Below, in pieces: positions 1 to 7,481 of a DNA stretch of 15,429 nt. The first letter of the stretch is position 1. Every line of letters begins with the position of its first letter. The notes below the pieces were generated by a model that was not told the origin of the DNA, did no database searches, and worked only from the letters and a program-made list of their open reading frames with translations. Source of the stretch: JABDGC01 sp964449835 (GTDB taxonomy: Bacteria; Pseudomonadota; Gammaproteobacteria; DSM-16500); contig CAYVBZ010000055.1 of the NCBI GenBank assembly GCA_964449835.1, forward strand, positions 1 to 15,429, written 5' to 3'. Made by a program: the position numbers and the translations under genes.

Positions 1-3000
1 CCCGTGCCGGTCACCGCTCCCAAAGTCAGCAAAGTCCCCGAAGCCGGAGAGAAGACCGCATTCCCGGTTAAAGTTGTCGCACCGAAGGTGAGGCCCGCTG
101 TGCCGCTGGTGACATTCGCACCTTTAGCGATGGTCAAGGTATTTGCACCAATACTCAAAGTGCCCAGCGTATGAGTGATGCCTGCACCGCTGCTGGCAAG
201 ATCAGAAGTAATCGTGGCATTCCCGCCAACGGTGGTATTGTAAGCCGTGATACTGCTATTCGTTTGAAGGTCTAAGATACCGCCATTAATATTTAAAGCA
301 CTGGCCGCGGTGCCTAAAGCAGAAGTGTTGCCCGCAACCAAGGTGCCGCTGCTTAAAGTGGTGCCACCGGTATACGCATTAGCATTTGACAAAGTCGAAG
401 TGCCCGCGCCGTTCATCGTCACTGTACCAGCACCACTTGAGATGGCACCGGACTCAGTAATCGACGTGTTAGCAACAGGCGTAAAGGTAATAGCGCTCGA
501 GCCAATCGTCACCCCTCCAGAAAGCGTCAGCGCGGTGGTACCCGATGAAGAGGTCGCAGTCAAAAAGGAAACACCCGCCGTCCCACCATCTGTGACCAAG
601 CCTGATAATGTTAAAGTCAGATTGGAACTCGCTGTCGTGTTGTTCAATTTAATGTTGCCGCCGCCACCTGCGATGGTGAAGAGACGGTTAGAAGAATCAC
701 TTCCCCCAGTATCCGTGTCAATCAAGGTGCCTACCGTAGACCCTGCTCCTAAGGTGATCGTTCCGTTTGCCGAGGTCGTGGGAGCGCCAAGAGAACTGTT
801 GCTGGAAAGCGCGGCGAGACTGGCAACGCTCAAAGTGCCCGCTTGTACCGTGGTGGTACCTGTAAACGTACTGCTCGTCCCCGTCAAACTTTGCGTGGGC
901 GACCCCGTACCCGTCAGATTAATAATCAAATTCCCCGTCCCGCTGATCACGCCATTATAAGAATTACTACTGCTCGCGGTACTGTTACTAATCGTCAAAT
1001 TGCCCGACCCCAAAGTCACATTGCCATTCGTGCCCGTTAAAGCCCCCGAAGAAAGAAAAGCAATTGAATTATTGAAGTTATTTAAATTTAAAGTCGCAAC
1101 CGCATTAGCGAGACTGATTCCGCTGTTGGGCGACAAGGTTGAAGCGGCGTTTGCCTTTAAAACACCTTGGCTGATCGTCGTTAAGCCGCTGTAAGTATTG
1201 GAAACTGAAGAAAGCGTGAGTGTGCTGGTTCCGCTTCCGCCACTCAACGTAAAGCCGCCGCCCGAACCGGTAATCGCCCCACTGATGGTTGGCGTATTTC
1301 CTGTGCCGACTGAAATGGTGTTGCCAGTGCTGCTCAAAGTAATTGGATTAGATAAGGTAATATTCGCAAGATTCAACTGCGTAGCGCTGCTCGTCGGCGT
1401 GCTGTTCATGGTGATGGTGCTGGTATTGCTAAATGTGGACAAAGAGCTCAAATCTAAAATAGCTGTGTTCGAGGAGGTGGGCGTGATATTAATCCCCGCG
1501 CTTCCACTTCCAAGTCCTGCGGAAACGGTGGGCTTTAAGGTGCCAACTGTAATGGTGGTCGAACCTGTGTAAGTGTTTACGCCTCCTAAGGAGAGAGTGC
1601 CCGTGCTGTCTGCAGCGGCGAGTGTCAGCGGGTTGCCGGTTCCTGCCATAATACCGTTATAGATCAAAGTCGTACCTGAGTTAGGACTGAAGGTGCCGCC
1701 CCCCGAGTTTAAGGCAATCCCGCGATTTGAGCTAAGCGTAAAGGAAGCCGTGGTTTGTAACGTCCCCCCGCCAAAAGCCAGTTTCCCGGCCGTCGCGGCA
1801 CCGGGCGCTGCGCCTAAGTTTGTATCGGCGCTGATGCTTAAGATGCCGCCATTAATGGTAGTGGTGCCCGTAAAGGAGTTGCTGGAATTTCCCAAGGTAA
1901 CTGTTCCGGAGCCATTCTTAATTAAATTTTTCCCATTAGCGCCACTAATAATCCCTGCTAAGGTCATGGATCCAGTGCCGCCAATGTTGTTGGAGGTCCC
2001 GGATATGGTAATGGGATTATTGATAGTCAAGCCCGTTGATGTAGCGGTGAGGCTATTGACCGTGGCTGAGCTCAATGTAATTGCGCTTGTATTACTCAAG
2101 GTGCCATTATTGGCAAAGCTGAAATCAAGAGTCCCAGAGCTGACCGTCGTGCCGGAGGTATTGCCCAACCCACCGGTGCTACCAATGCTCAAGACACCAC
2201 CACCACTCACAGCGGTAGCGCCGCTATAGGTATTGGCGCCGGAAAGAGTCAAGGTGCCTGTACCGGCCATGGTGAACGACACAGCCCCAGTAATATTCGC
2301 AGACAAGCTATTCGTACCGCTATCATTGTCAGTGAAAACAGTTGCCGTGCCTCCGCTATTCGTCAAGGTGCCCGTACCAGAGACACTGGCTTGTGAGACG
2401 GCGAAGTTACCCATATCGTAGGTACCACCGTTCAATACTAAAGAAGAGGTTGCGAGCAGTGCGCTTGCAATACCACCCTTGACTGTTCCTGAATTAATGG
2501 TGGTCGTGCCAGTATATTTATTTACTTTATTCAAAGCTAAGGTGCCGGTACCCGACATCACTATACTGCCGGTACTATCCGTGCCAAGCACGCCGCCCGC
2601 TGTAAAATTACCCCCACCGGCAAAAGTCAGCGTATTACCCGCATTGGTGACAGCGCCTGATAGAGCTAAGGTCCCTCCAGTCGCCGCTCCGATCGTCGTG
2701 TTGCTCCCCAAAGTAATGGCGCTGCCTACTGTGTCAGTCGAGCTGCTGTTTGCCCCATACAGTGCGCCAAGGCCGCCGACACCTGTGCCATTCAAAGTCA
2801 GAGCGGCGGAATTTCCTAAACTATTTCCGCCTAAATTGATGCTGAGCATACTGCCGGAAACAACCGTCATGGTCGTGTTGTTGCCGAGCCCCGTTCGATT
2901 GGTCACGTTGATTGTCGTGTTGCTGCCAGCTGTGCCGAAAGCGGTCTTGTCGGTGTAATTATTATTACCGGCTCCGCCAATTGTGATTGAGCCAGGGCCG

Positions 3001-5348
3001 GTATAAGTCAAAAGACAAGCGACGCCGCTGCAACCATTAGCTGATCCACCGGTGATCGCTCCTGTCAGCGATAAAGAATCCGAACTTGAGTTAACACCGA
3101 TCGTGACATTCGCGGAGTTACTCAACGAAATTGCACCAGACCAAACAGCGCTTGAGCCGGTCCCTACCAAGGCGCCATTTGTACCAGATACGCCAGTGCC
3201 TTGCAGCGCAAGAGAATTAGAAAGCGTATTATTATCATTTTGCAAAGTGCCGCCCGTGAGTACAGATACAGCACTGGTGCCGAGGCTAGATCCGCTTGCA
3301 ACTTCTAAAGTACCCTCATTCACAGTCGTGGCGCCGGTATAAGTATTTCCCGTTCCAGAAATCACCACCGTACCGGTGTTCGTGGCGGATAAGGCCAAAG
3401 CCGTGCTGGTACCCGTGATATTCCCCGTGACGGTGCTATTATTCGTGCCCGTGCCAATCGTGTTAAAGCTCAACGCAAATCCACCCGAAACCCCGCCATT
3501 CACATTCACCGCTCCTGTGCTGCTTGCAACGTTCGCCTGAAGAGTCGAAGCTTGCCCTAAAACCAAACTGCCATTCAGCGTGACACTCCCTGCAGAAATC
3601 GGAATGCTCGACCCACCGGAAGCAAAGGTGATTGTTCCCGCGCCGCTGTTCGCATTTAAGATGACGCTGCTACCTGAGCCCGTGCCACTAATACAAGTGG
3701 TTCCTGTGCAGGTGCTGGCAAAGGTAATATTGCTGTCTGCTGTTAAAGTCAGTGAAGTATTTGCGCTCCAGGTTACGGGATTGCTAATGGTAATCGTCCC
3801 CGCCGATCCGCCGCTTGTGCCAGTATTGGTAGTGGTAATCACAATATTGTTGGAGGCGAGCGCATTGTTCAAAGTCGTGGTATTGATTGTGGCAGTGGCC
3901 GCGCCGGAATTGGGCGTAAAGGTGTTACTCAAATTAGTGTAATTGGCATCCGCGCTGGTGCTGATCGTCACATTCGCAGGATCTAGCAGCCAGGTTCCCG
4001 CCAAACCATTCGGCGCGAGCGTATTCACATAAACATGATTGACGTCTAAATATTCACCGGAAGTTTCAACAAGACCACCATTGCCGGAAATTGCGCCGCC
4101 TTGTGCGAGCAAAGTACCATCCACTAAAGCTTGTTGACTGCCCCAAACAACAATGTTCCCACCATTCCCTGTTTGCAGCGCATTTGCTTTAATCGTGACA
4201 TCACTACCAACAACCGTTAAATCCGCATTTGGGTCAGGGCCTGCGCCGCGCGCATCACCGCCAATCAAGACTTGTCCACCACCCGAAGCCCCTGAAGCAT
4301 CAATCAACGCTTGCGCCGTGATCGTCACCGTGCCTTGTTTAGCAAGGACCTTGATGGCCCCCCCTTTTTGATGGCGACGCGTGCCCGTCGCAATGAGTTT
4401 CCCTGTCACTTGGACTGCGCCGCCTTCCCCTCCATCCAAAATAATGGTCCCTCCTTGTTGCCGAATGGTCTTCGCTTCCACCACACCATCCATATTGATG
4501 GCATGGTCCAACACATCTTTGGCCGCATTTGCTGTCATCAACACCCTGCCGCCATTCGCGCGAATGGTGCCGCTATTTTTCACGCCGTCAGGCAAGGGAT
4601 TGCCATTGCGATCTACGCCGCGTGTCGTTGCTTGCTGCGTGACCGCAAAGTTAAGCAGCCCACCCGCGTCAAAGCTGATTGTGAAAGCCTCGCCCGAAGC
4701 CAAAACAACTTGGCCGGAATTTGCAACAATGTAACCGTTGTTTTCAACGCCATCAGCCATGATCGCGACCAAGCCATGCTGCTCCGCATGAATTGATCCG
4801 TCGTTCACAATCGCGCCGTGATAAAGCGAGGGGCGGTCGAAAATTAAATTGCCGCTCATGAAATTCTGGCTGCTGATGTCCGCCGTGGAAGCGATGATGC
4901 CGCCCACATTTACATAAGCAGTGGGCCCGAAATAAATGCCGGCGCCATTAATCAAAATCAACTGACCATTCGCTAAAAGTTTCCCATAAATTTGCGAAGC
5001 CCCTTGCGCGGGATTAATGCGGTTCAAGGTCATGGAGGAGCTGCTGGGTTGAACGAAGCGCGTTGTTTCAGGGGCGGCGATATTAAAGCTTTGCCAGTTA
5101 ATGATGGCTTTGTCTGTGCTTTGATTGATGGTTGTCGTGTTGGTGCTTTGCGTGATCGCAGCAGAACCCGCCTCAACACTGCCGCCTTCAGGATTCGCAA
5201 AGCTACGTTGTGTTAAGACCGGGAGCGCGACTATGGCGAAAAAAACCGACAGGGCAAAACCTGCGGTAAAGGAGAGAGCTTTTTTAATAAAATTACTCGA
5301 GGGTCGTTGGTAAGCTTTATAACTTCCCTCCAGTTTGTGTCGGCGCAT
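1..5348 (-). CDS. Giant secreted adhesin: filamentous-haemagglutinin (TPS) N-terminus plus autotransporter beta-strand repeats, C-terminus outside the window
   Basis: About 1782 codons are open on the minus strand to the window edge. Residues 1-51 form a long signal peptide with a basic stretch, a hydrophobic core and a likely cleavage after SFA. Residues ~72-160 match the haemagglutination-activity/TPS domain, with KAIINWQSFNI, SSSMTLNRI, SQIYGKLLANGQLILINGAGI and VNVGGIIAST as family hallmarks. A second conserved block has GNGGLVETSG and GTWLLDP (about residue 451). Beyond it the protein is almost all G, T, S, N, A and L, with at least eight copies of the autotransporter-associated beta-strand motif N-x-[YF]-[TS]-G-x-T-[TA]-[VI]. 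It is therefore probably a surface or secreted beta-helix adhesin. Export would normally need a TpsB/Omp85 partner or its own C-terminal barrel; neither is visible. The ATG at 5348 has GAGGTGA 5 nt upstream. Confidence is high for the class, none for the ligand. Confidence 0.9.
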   Translation of the reverse strand, partial: MRRHKLEGSYKAYQRPSSNFIKKALSFTAGFALSVFFAIVALPVLTQRSFANPEGGSVEAGSAAITQSTNTTTINQSTDKAIINWQSFNIAAPETTRFVQPSSSSMTLNRINPAQGASQIYGKLLANGQLILINGAGIYFGPTAYVNVGGIIASTADISSQNFMSGNLIFDRPSLYHGAIVNDGSIHAEQHGLVAIMADGVENNGYIVANSGQVVLASGEAFTISFDAGGLLNFAVTQQATTRGVDRNGNPLPDGVKNSGTIRANGGRVLMTANAAKDVLDHAINMDGVVEAKTIRQQGGTIILDGGEGGAVQVTGKLIATGTRRHQKGGAIKVLAKQGTVTITAQALIDASGASGGGQVLIGGDARGAGPDPNADLTVVGSDVTIKANALQTGNGGNIVVWGSQQALVDGTLLAQGGAISGNGGLVETSGEYLDVNHVYVNTLAPNGLAGTWLLDPANVTISTSADANYTNLSNTFTPNSGAATATINTTTLNNALASNNIVITTTNTGTSGGSAGTITISNPVTWSANTSLTLTADSNITFASTCTGTTCISGTGSGSSVILNANSGAGTITFASGGSSIPISAGSVTLNGSLVLGQASTLQANVASSTGAVNVNGGVSGGFALSFNTIGTGTNNSTVTGNITGTSTALALSATNTGTVVISGTGNTYTGATTVNEGTLEVASGSSLGTSAVSVLTGGTLQNDNNTLSNSLALQGTGVSGTNGALVGTGSSAVWSGAISLSNSANVTIGVNSSSDSLSLTGAITGGSANGCSGVACLLTYTGPGSITIGGAGNNNYTDKTAFGTAGSNTTINVTNRTGLGNNTTMTVVSGSMLSINLGGNSLGNSAALTLNGTGVGGLGALYGANSSSTDTVGSAITLGSNTTIGAATGGTLALSGAVTNAGNTLTFAGGGNFTAGGVLGTDSTGSIVMSGTGTLALNKVNKYTGTTTINSGTVKGGIASALLATSSLVLNGGTYDMGNFAVSQASVSGTGTLTNSGGTATVFTDNDSGTNSLSANITGAVSFTMAGTGTLTLSGANTYSGATAVSGGGVLSIGSTGGLGNTSGTTVSSGTLDFSFANNGTLSNTSAITLSSATVNSLTATSTGLTINNPITISGTSNNIGGTGSMTLAGIISGANGKNLIKNGSGTVTLGNSSNSFTGTTTINGGILSISADTNLGAAPGAATAGKLAFGGGTLQTTASFTLSSNRGIALNSGGGTFSPNSGTTLIYNGIMAGTGNPLTLAAADSTGTLSLGGVNTYTGSTTITVGTLKPTVSAGLGSGSAGINITPTSSNTAILDLSSLSTFSNTSTITMNSTPTSSATQLNLANITLSNPITLSSTGNTISVGTGNTPTISGAITGSGGGFTLSGGSGTSTLTLSSVSNTYSGLTTISQGVLKANAASTLSPNSGISLANAVATLNLNNFNNSIAFLSSGALTGTNGNVTLGSGNLTISNSTASSSNSYNGVISGTGNLIINLTGTGSPTQSLTGTSSTFTGTTTVQAGTLSVASLAALSSNSSLGAPTTSANGTITLGAGSTVGTLIDTDTGGSDSSNRLFTIAGGGGNIKLNNTTASSNLTLTLSGLVTDGGTAGVSFLTATSSSGTTALTLSGGVTIGSSAITFTPVANTSITESGAISSGAGTVTMNGAGTSTLSNANAYTGGTTLSSGTLVAGNTSALGTAASALNINGGILDLQTNSSITAYNTTVGGNATITSDLASSGAGITHTLGTLSIGANTLTIAKGANVTSGTAGLTFGATTLTGNAVFSPASGTLLTLGAVTGT

Positions 5349-5353
5349 GACAC

Positions 5354-5360
5354 TCACCTC
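5354..5360 (-). promoter_or_regulatory. Ribosome binding site of the adhesin gene
   Basis: On the minus strand GAGGTGA lies 5 nt before the ATG at 5348. This good Shine-Dalgarno fixes the start ahead of the long signal peptide. Confidence 0.75.
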
Positions 5361-5365
5361 GGATT

Positions 5366-5420
5366 GTTAAGCTCTTATCTTTTATTATTTAAATCATTTA
5401 AGATTTCGTTAAGCTTTTAT
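5366..5420. promoter_or_regulatory. Possible operator: 13-bp direct near-repeats around an AT-rich palindrome
   Basis: The plus-strand reading is GTTAAGCTCTTAT at 5366-5378 and GTTAAGCTTTTAT at 5408-5420, one mismatch apart and spaced 42 bp start to start (about four helical turns). Midway between them, 5389-5401 is TTAAATCATTTAA, two perfect 6-bp arms around one base. The block sits 18-72 bp upstream of the adhesin start, within the leader or promoter-proximal DNA. No clear -10/-35 pair was found, so the role as an operator is inference. Confidence 0.35.
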
Positions 5421-5467
5421 AATTGAAGTATAGATGCCGATAGCGAAATTGCTCGCTTTTAGGGAAG

Positions 5468-5477
5468 ATATATATAT
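5468..5477. repeat. (AT)5 dinucleotide tract upstream of the adhesin
   Basis: A run of five AT units begins 120 bp before the adhesin ATG. Short dinucleotide tracts in promoters can alter spacing by slippage, but five units is short. The tract could equally be part of an AT-rich promoter. Confidence 0.4.
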
Positions 5478-5494
5478 TGTCGATTCAGCTGCTT

Positions 5495-5515
5495 AGAAAA
5501 TGAGGATAACTCATT
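5495..5515 (-). terminator. Weak hairpin after rsmE
   Basis: Reading the minus strand after the rsmE stop, AATGAG and CTCATT (5510-5515 and 5499-5504) can pair across a TTATC loop, followed by TTTTCT. The stem is only 6 bp and AT-rich, so it is at best a weak intrinsic terminator between rsmE and the adhesin gene. Confidence 0.3.
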
Positions 5516-5533
5516 AAGAATTTAAAGGGTTTT

Positions 5534-6265
5534 TTAGCTCAAATCACCAAAACGTGCTTGCAGTAAGGCGAGGGCGGCCAAAGGCGCGGTTTCTGTCCGT
5601 AGAATCCGAGGGCCCAAATTCAGAGGAGAAAAGTCCTTTTGTTCAGTCAGGGCAACTTCAGCCGCACTCAACCCCCCTTCCGGGCCGACTAAGAGGGTCA
5701 GCGTCTCACCTTTTTGGACTTCAAGGCCTGAAATACGAGTATTATCGAGAGGCGATAAGGTCAATCCTCTCCCTTTGAAGGTTTTTAACCACGCTCCCAG
5801 CTCAATTGGAAGCGCAACCTCTGGAATGACCGCTCGACCAGACTGTTCACAGGCGCTCACAGCCACCGCTTGCCAATGTTGTTGTCGCTTAAGGCGCTTG
5901 TCCGGGTCTAATTTCACATTACTGCGCTCCGTGAAAAGCGGAATAATCCGCTTGGCCCCCAATTCAACCGCTTTTTGAATGATGAAATCCATCTTTTCCC
6001 CGCGCGCAATCCCTTGGGCTAATTCAACCGAAAGCGGCGACTCATTATGGACCTCCGAAAATGAGCCAATTTTAACGGTGATTTTATCTTTTTTTAAAGA
6101 CAGGACTTCTGCTTGATATTCTCCACCATTTCCATTGAAAAGAATGACGGAGTCCCCTTCGCGCGTCCGCCTCACCTGCCCGAGATAATGCGCGGCGCTT
6201 AAAGTCAGCGTCTGTGTTTCACCGGAAGACAAAGAAATGGGCTGGTAAATACGGGGAATCGACAT
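5534..6265 (-). CDS. rsmE: 16S rRNA (uracil-1498-N3)-methyltransferase RsmE
   Basis: This 243-residue protein has the normal RsmE length. The enzyme uses S-adenosylmethionine to methylate N3 of U1498 in 16S rRNA on the 30S subunit. The N-terminal ~70 residues form the PUA-like RNA-binding part (MSIPRIYQP, then HYLGQVRRTREGD). The C-terminal SPOUT/trefoil-knot domain carries FIIQKAVELGAKRIIPL (94-110), TERSNV (112-117), the cofactor-site motif LLVGPEGGLS (191-200) and LGPRILRTETA (217-227), all diagnostic. The ATG at 6265 follows the stop of the upstream HigA-like gene by only 7 nt, so the two are probably co-transcribed. In many gammaproteobacteria rsmE instead sits with gshB, so this neighbourhood is rearranged. 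Confidence 0.97.
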   Translation of the reverse strand: MSIPRIYQPISLSSGETQTLTLSAAHYLGQVRRTREGDSVILFNGNGGEYQAEVLSLKKDKITVKIGSFSEVHNESPLSVELAQGIARGEKMDFIIQKAVELGAKRIIPLFTERSNVKLDPDKRLKRQQHWQAVAVSACEQSGRAVIPEVALPIELGAWLKTFKGRGLTLSPLDNTRISGLEVQKGETLTLLVGPEGGLSAAEVALTEQKDFSPLNLGPRILRTETAPLAALALLQARFGDLS

Positions 6266-6272
6266 GCCTTAC

Positions 6273-6737
6273 TTATTTCCTTAGTTTTTTATCCACCTGA
6301 AGGTTTAAAAAGAAGCTGTCCAAGCCTTGCTGCAGCAATAAAGAGAAGTCCGGCACCTTGTCCGCCGCCTTTTTCCCGCAGGGAAGGTATCGGGCTGCGA
6401 TATGCTTGGCTTTTTCGCGCCCATTGTTTTTGTTCTCTTTTTCCACCAAAGGCTTGATTTTTTGATAGACCGAGCTATAAAAGTCCTTCATTGCCACATC
6501 CAAGTCATAGGCATTCTGCAAATTCATCCAGAAAAGCGGGTCCATTCCAAACAAGGTCCCCAGACGAATCGCCGTATCCGCAGTAATCGCCCGTTTCCCA
6601 TGAATAATTTGACTGATCCGAATCGGCGTAACCCGCAGCTCTTTAGCCAGCCGATACTGGGTCAATTTAAGGGGTTTCAAAAACTTTTCCAAGAGTATTT
6701 TCCCAGGATGCGCCGGGATGCGTATATGTTTTTCCAT
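6273..6737 (-). CDS. higA: HigA/VapI-family HTH regulator (antitoxin-like), no visible toxin partner, with C-terminal extension
   Basis: The protein has 154 residues. Residues ~5-95 match the HigA antitoxin family: IPAHPGKILLEKFLKPL, the helix-turn-helix LTQYRLAKELRVTPIRISQIIHGKR cut into its two helices (25-49), ITADTAIRLGTLFGM and the typical FWMNLQNAYDLDVA. Such proteins bind operator DNA as dimers and normally neutralise a HigB RNase encoded just upstream. Here the 244 bp upstream contain only hairpin repeats and no HigB-sized reading frame. The ~60-residue tail after DLDVA is basic and helical in look (KIKPLVEKENKNNGREKAKH) and longer than in ordinary HigA. The ATG at 6737 has AAGGG a few nt upstream. 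It may be a solitary regulator of itself and rsmE. The family call is firm; the function is open. Confidence 0.9.
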   Translation of the reverse strand: MEKHIRIPAHPGKILLEKFLKPLKLTQYRLAKELRVTPIRISQIIHGKRAITADTAIRLGTLFGMDPLFWMNLQNAYDLDVAMKDFYSSVYQKIKPLVEKENKNNGREKAKHIAARYLPCGKKAADKVPDFSLLLQQGLDSFFLNLQVDKKLRK

Positions 6738-6783
6738 AAATAAAGCCCTTTTCGTGAGTCCCTTTAGTAATTCAAACTATATA

Positions 6784-6814
6784 TTTCCCACGGGGAATGA
6801 ATCCCCGTGGGAAA
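6784..6814. repeat. Perfect 13-bp hairpin
   Basis: TTTCCCACGGGGA (6784-6796) and TCCCCGTGGGAAA (6802-6814) are exact inverted copies around the loop ATGAA. The hairpin lies between the ferredoxin and HigA-like genes. It has no following T-run on the minus strand, so it looks more like a dispersed repeat or mRNA-stability hairpin than an intrinsic terminator. Confidence 0.75.
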
Positions 6815-6891
6815 CCAAAGGGGGCCTGAGAGCAAGCTCTCTACTCCCCTTTGGAAACCCCTTAGCTAGAGAGCCCGCAGCAAGCCGCGGG
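6815..6891. repeat. Nested inverted repeats between the ferredoxin and HigA-like genes
   Basis: CCAAAGGGG (6815-6823) pairs with CCCCTTTGG (6846-6854), enclosing a smaller GAGAGC-AA-GCTCTC palindrome (6829-6842). Immediately after it, CCCGC at 6874-6878 pairs with GCGGG at 6887-6891, and inner GC-AA-GC bases extend the stem with one mismatch. Together with the 6784-6814 hairpin, three structures fill about 110 bp, suggesting a mosaic REP/MITE-like element. No coding potential is seen. Confidence 0.6.
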
Positions 6892-6981
6892 GTAAATTCT
6901 TTAATAGTATCGCATCACGATAATATCCTCAACCGATACCCTAGCAAAGCCCTCCCAACCCTAACTCTTCCCTCCCCAGCT

Positions 6982-7347
6982 TTAAATCTCCCTTCCCTCC
7001 ACATCCACCAACACAAACTCCCCAACCGGCACCCCCCCAATCAAATGCTCCTGAATAATCCTCTCCAAAACCTCCTTCGAACAAGAGTGGTACCAAACCC
7101 CCTCTGGATAAACCACCGCAATCGGCCCCGAAAGACAAACCCTTAAACAGTTCGCCTTACTCCGGTAAACCCCACAGTCCTCCAACCCTAACTCCTTGAT
7201 CCTGCCCTTCAAATACTCCCAAGCCAAAAGCCCATCCTCCTTCCGGCAACATTTGGGCACCGTTTGATCGCAGCACAGAAAAATATGCCGTTTAATCTCG
7301 GCAAGCTTCAACTTACCAACCTGCTTTTTGAGCGCCTCACTCATCAT
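6982..7347 (-). CDS. Thioredoxin-like [2Fe-2S] ferredoxin, (2Fe-2S) ferredoxin domain protein
   Basis: From the ATG at 7347 the product has 121 residues. HIFLCCDQTVPKCC (21-34) supplies the first cysteine group and NCLRVCLSGP (66-75) gives the C-x3-C pair typical of thioredoxin-fold [2Fe-2S] ferredoxins. PIAVVYPEGVWYHSC (75-89) and a terminal GGVPVGEFVL (104-113) are also family features. Eight cysteines are present (25, 26, 33, 34, 58, 67, 71, 89). It is probably a soluble electron carrier or cluster protein; the partner is unknown. An upstream in-frame start at 7428 would add 27 residues unlike the family, whereas GGAGAGG at 7354-7360 lies 6 nt before 7347. A second ATG follows immediately (7344). 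It is divergent from miaB. Confidence 0.9.
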   Translation of the reverse strand: MMSEALKKQVGKLKLAEIKRHIFLCCDQTVPKCCRKEDGLLAWEYLKGRIKELGLEDCGVYRSKANCLRVCLSGPIAVVYPEGVWYHSCSKEVLERIIQEHLIGGVPVGEFVLVDVEGREI

Positions 7348-7353
7348 AAAAAA

Positions 7354-7360
7354 CCTCTCC
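7354..7360 (-). promoter_or_regulatory. Ribosome binding site that decides the ferredoxin start
   Basis: GGAGAGG on the minus strand is spaced 6 nt (all T) from the ATG at 7347. It supports this start over the in-frame codon 81 bp upstream. Confidence 0.75.
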
Positions 7361-7481
7361 GGTGGCGGGACAGGAACGGGACAGACTGCCGGGAATAATC
7401 GAAAACAAGCCCTAGCGAATTTAACCAAGATTGACTATGATACGCCAAACCTTTAACCCAATAAACCCAAAGTGCGAATCC

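Noticed and set aside
1..4000. Possible CRISPR-like or tandem DNA repeats
   Set aside because: The recurring pattern is protein-level beta-strand repeats with variable spacing and diverged DNA, not identical repeats with unique spacers.
310..4796. Several long plus-strand open frames rich in valine and proline
   Set aside because: They are antisense to the Gly/Thr/Ser/Asn-rich adhesin; codons for G, T and N read backwards give P, V and similar residues. They have no domains or ribosome binding sites and lie opposite a clearly conserved protein.
6738..6981. Search for a HigB toxin upstream of the HigA-like gene
   Set aside because: No frame of HigB size or motif is present; the stretch is hairpins and AT-rich DNA.
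6718..7146. Plus-strand 142-residue frame over the hairpin region and ferredoxin gene
   Set aside because: Its sequence is low-complexity (P, L, N, H) from C-rich DNA antisense to a recognisable ferredoxin.
7431..7481. Upstream start for miaB
   Set aside because: It would add 17 residues before the conserved KLYIQTYGCQMNEYDS, unlike E. coli MiaB, although the Shine-Dalgarno at 7482 is not strong either.
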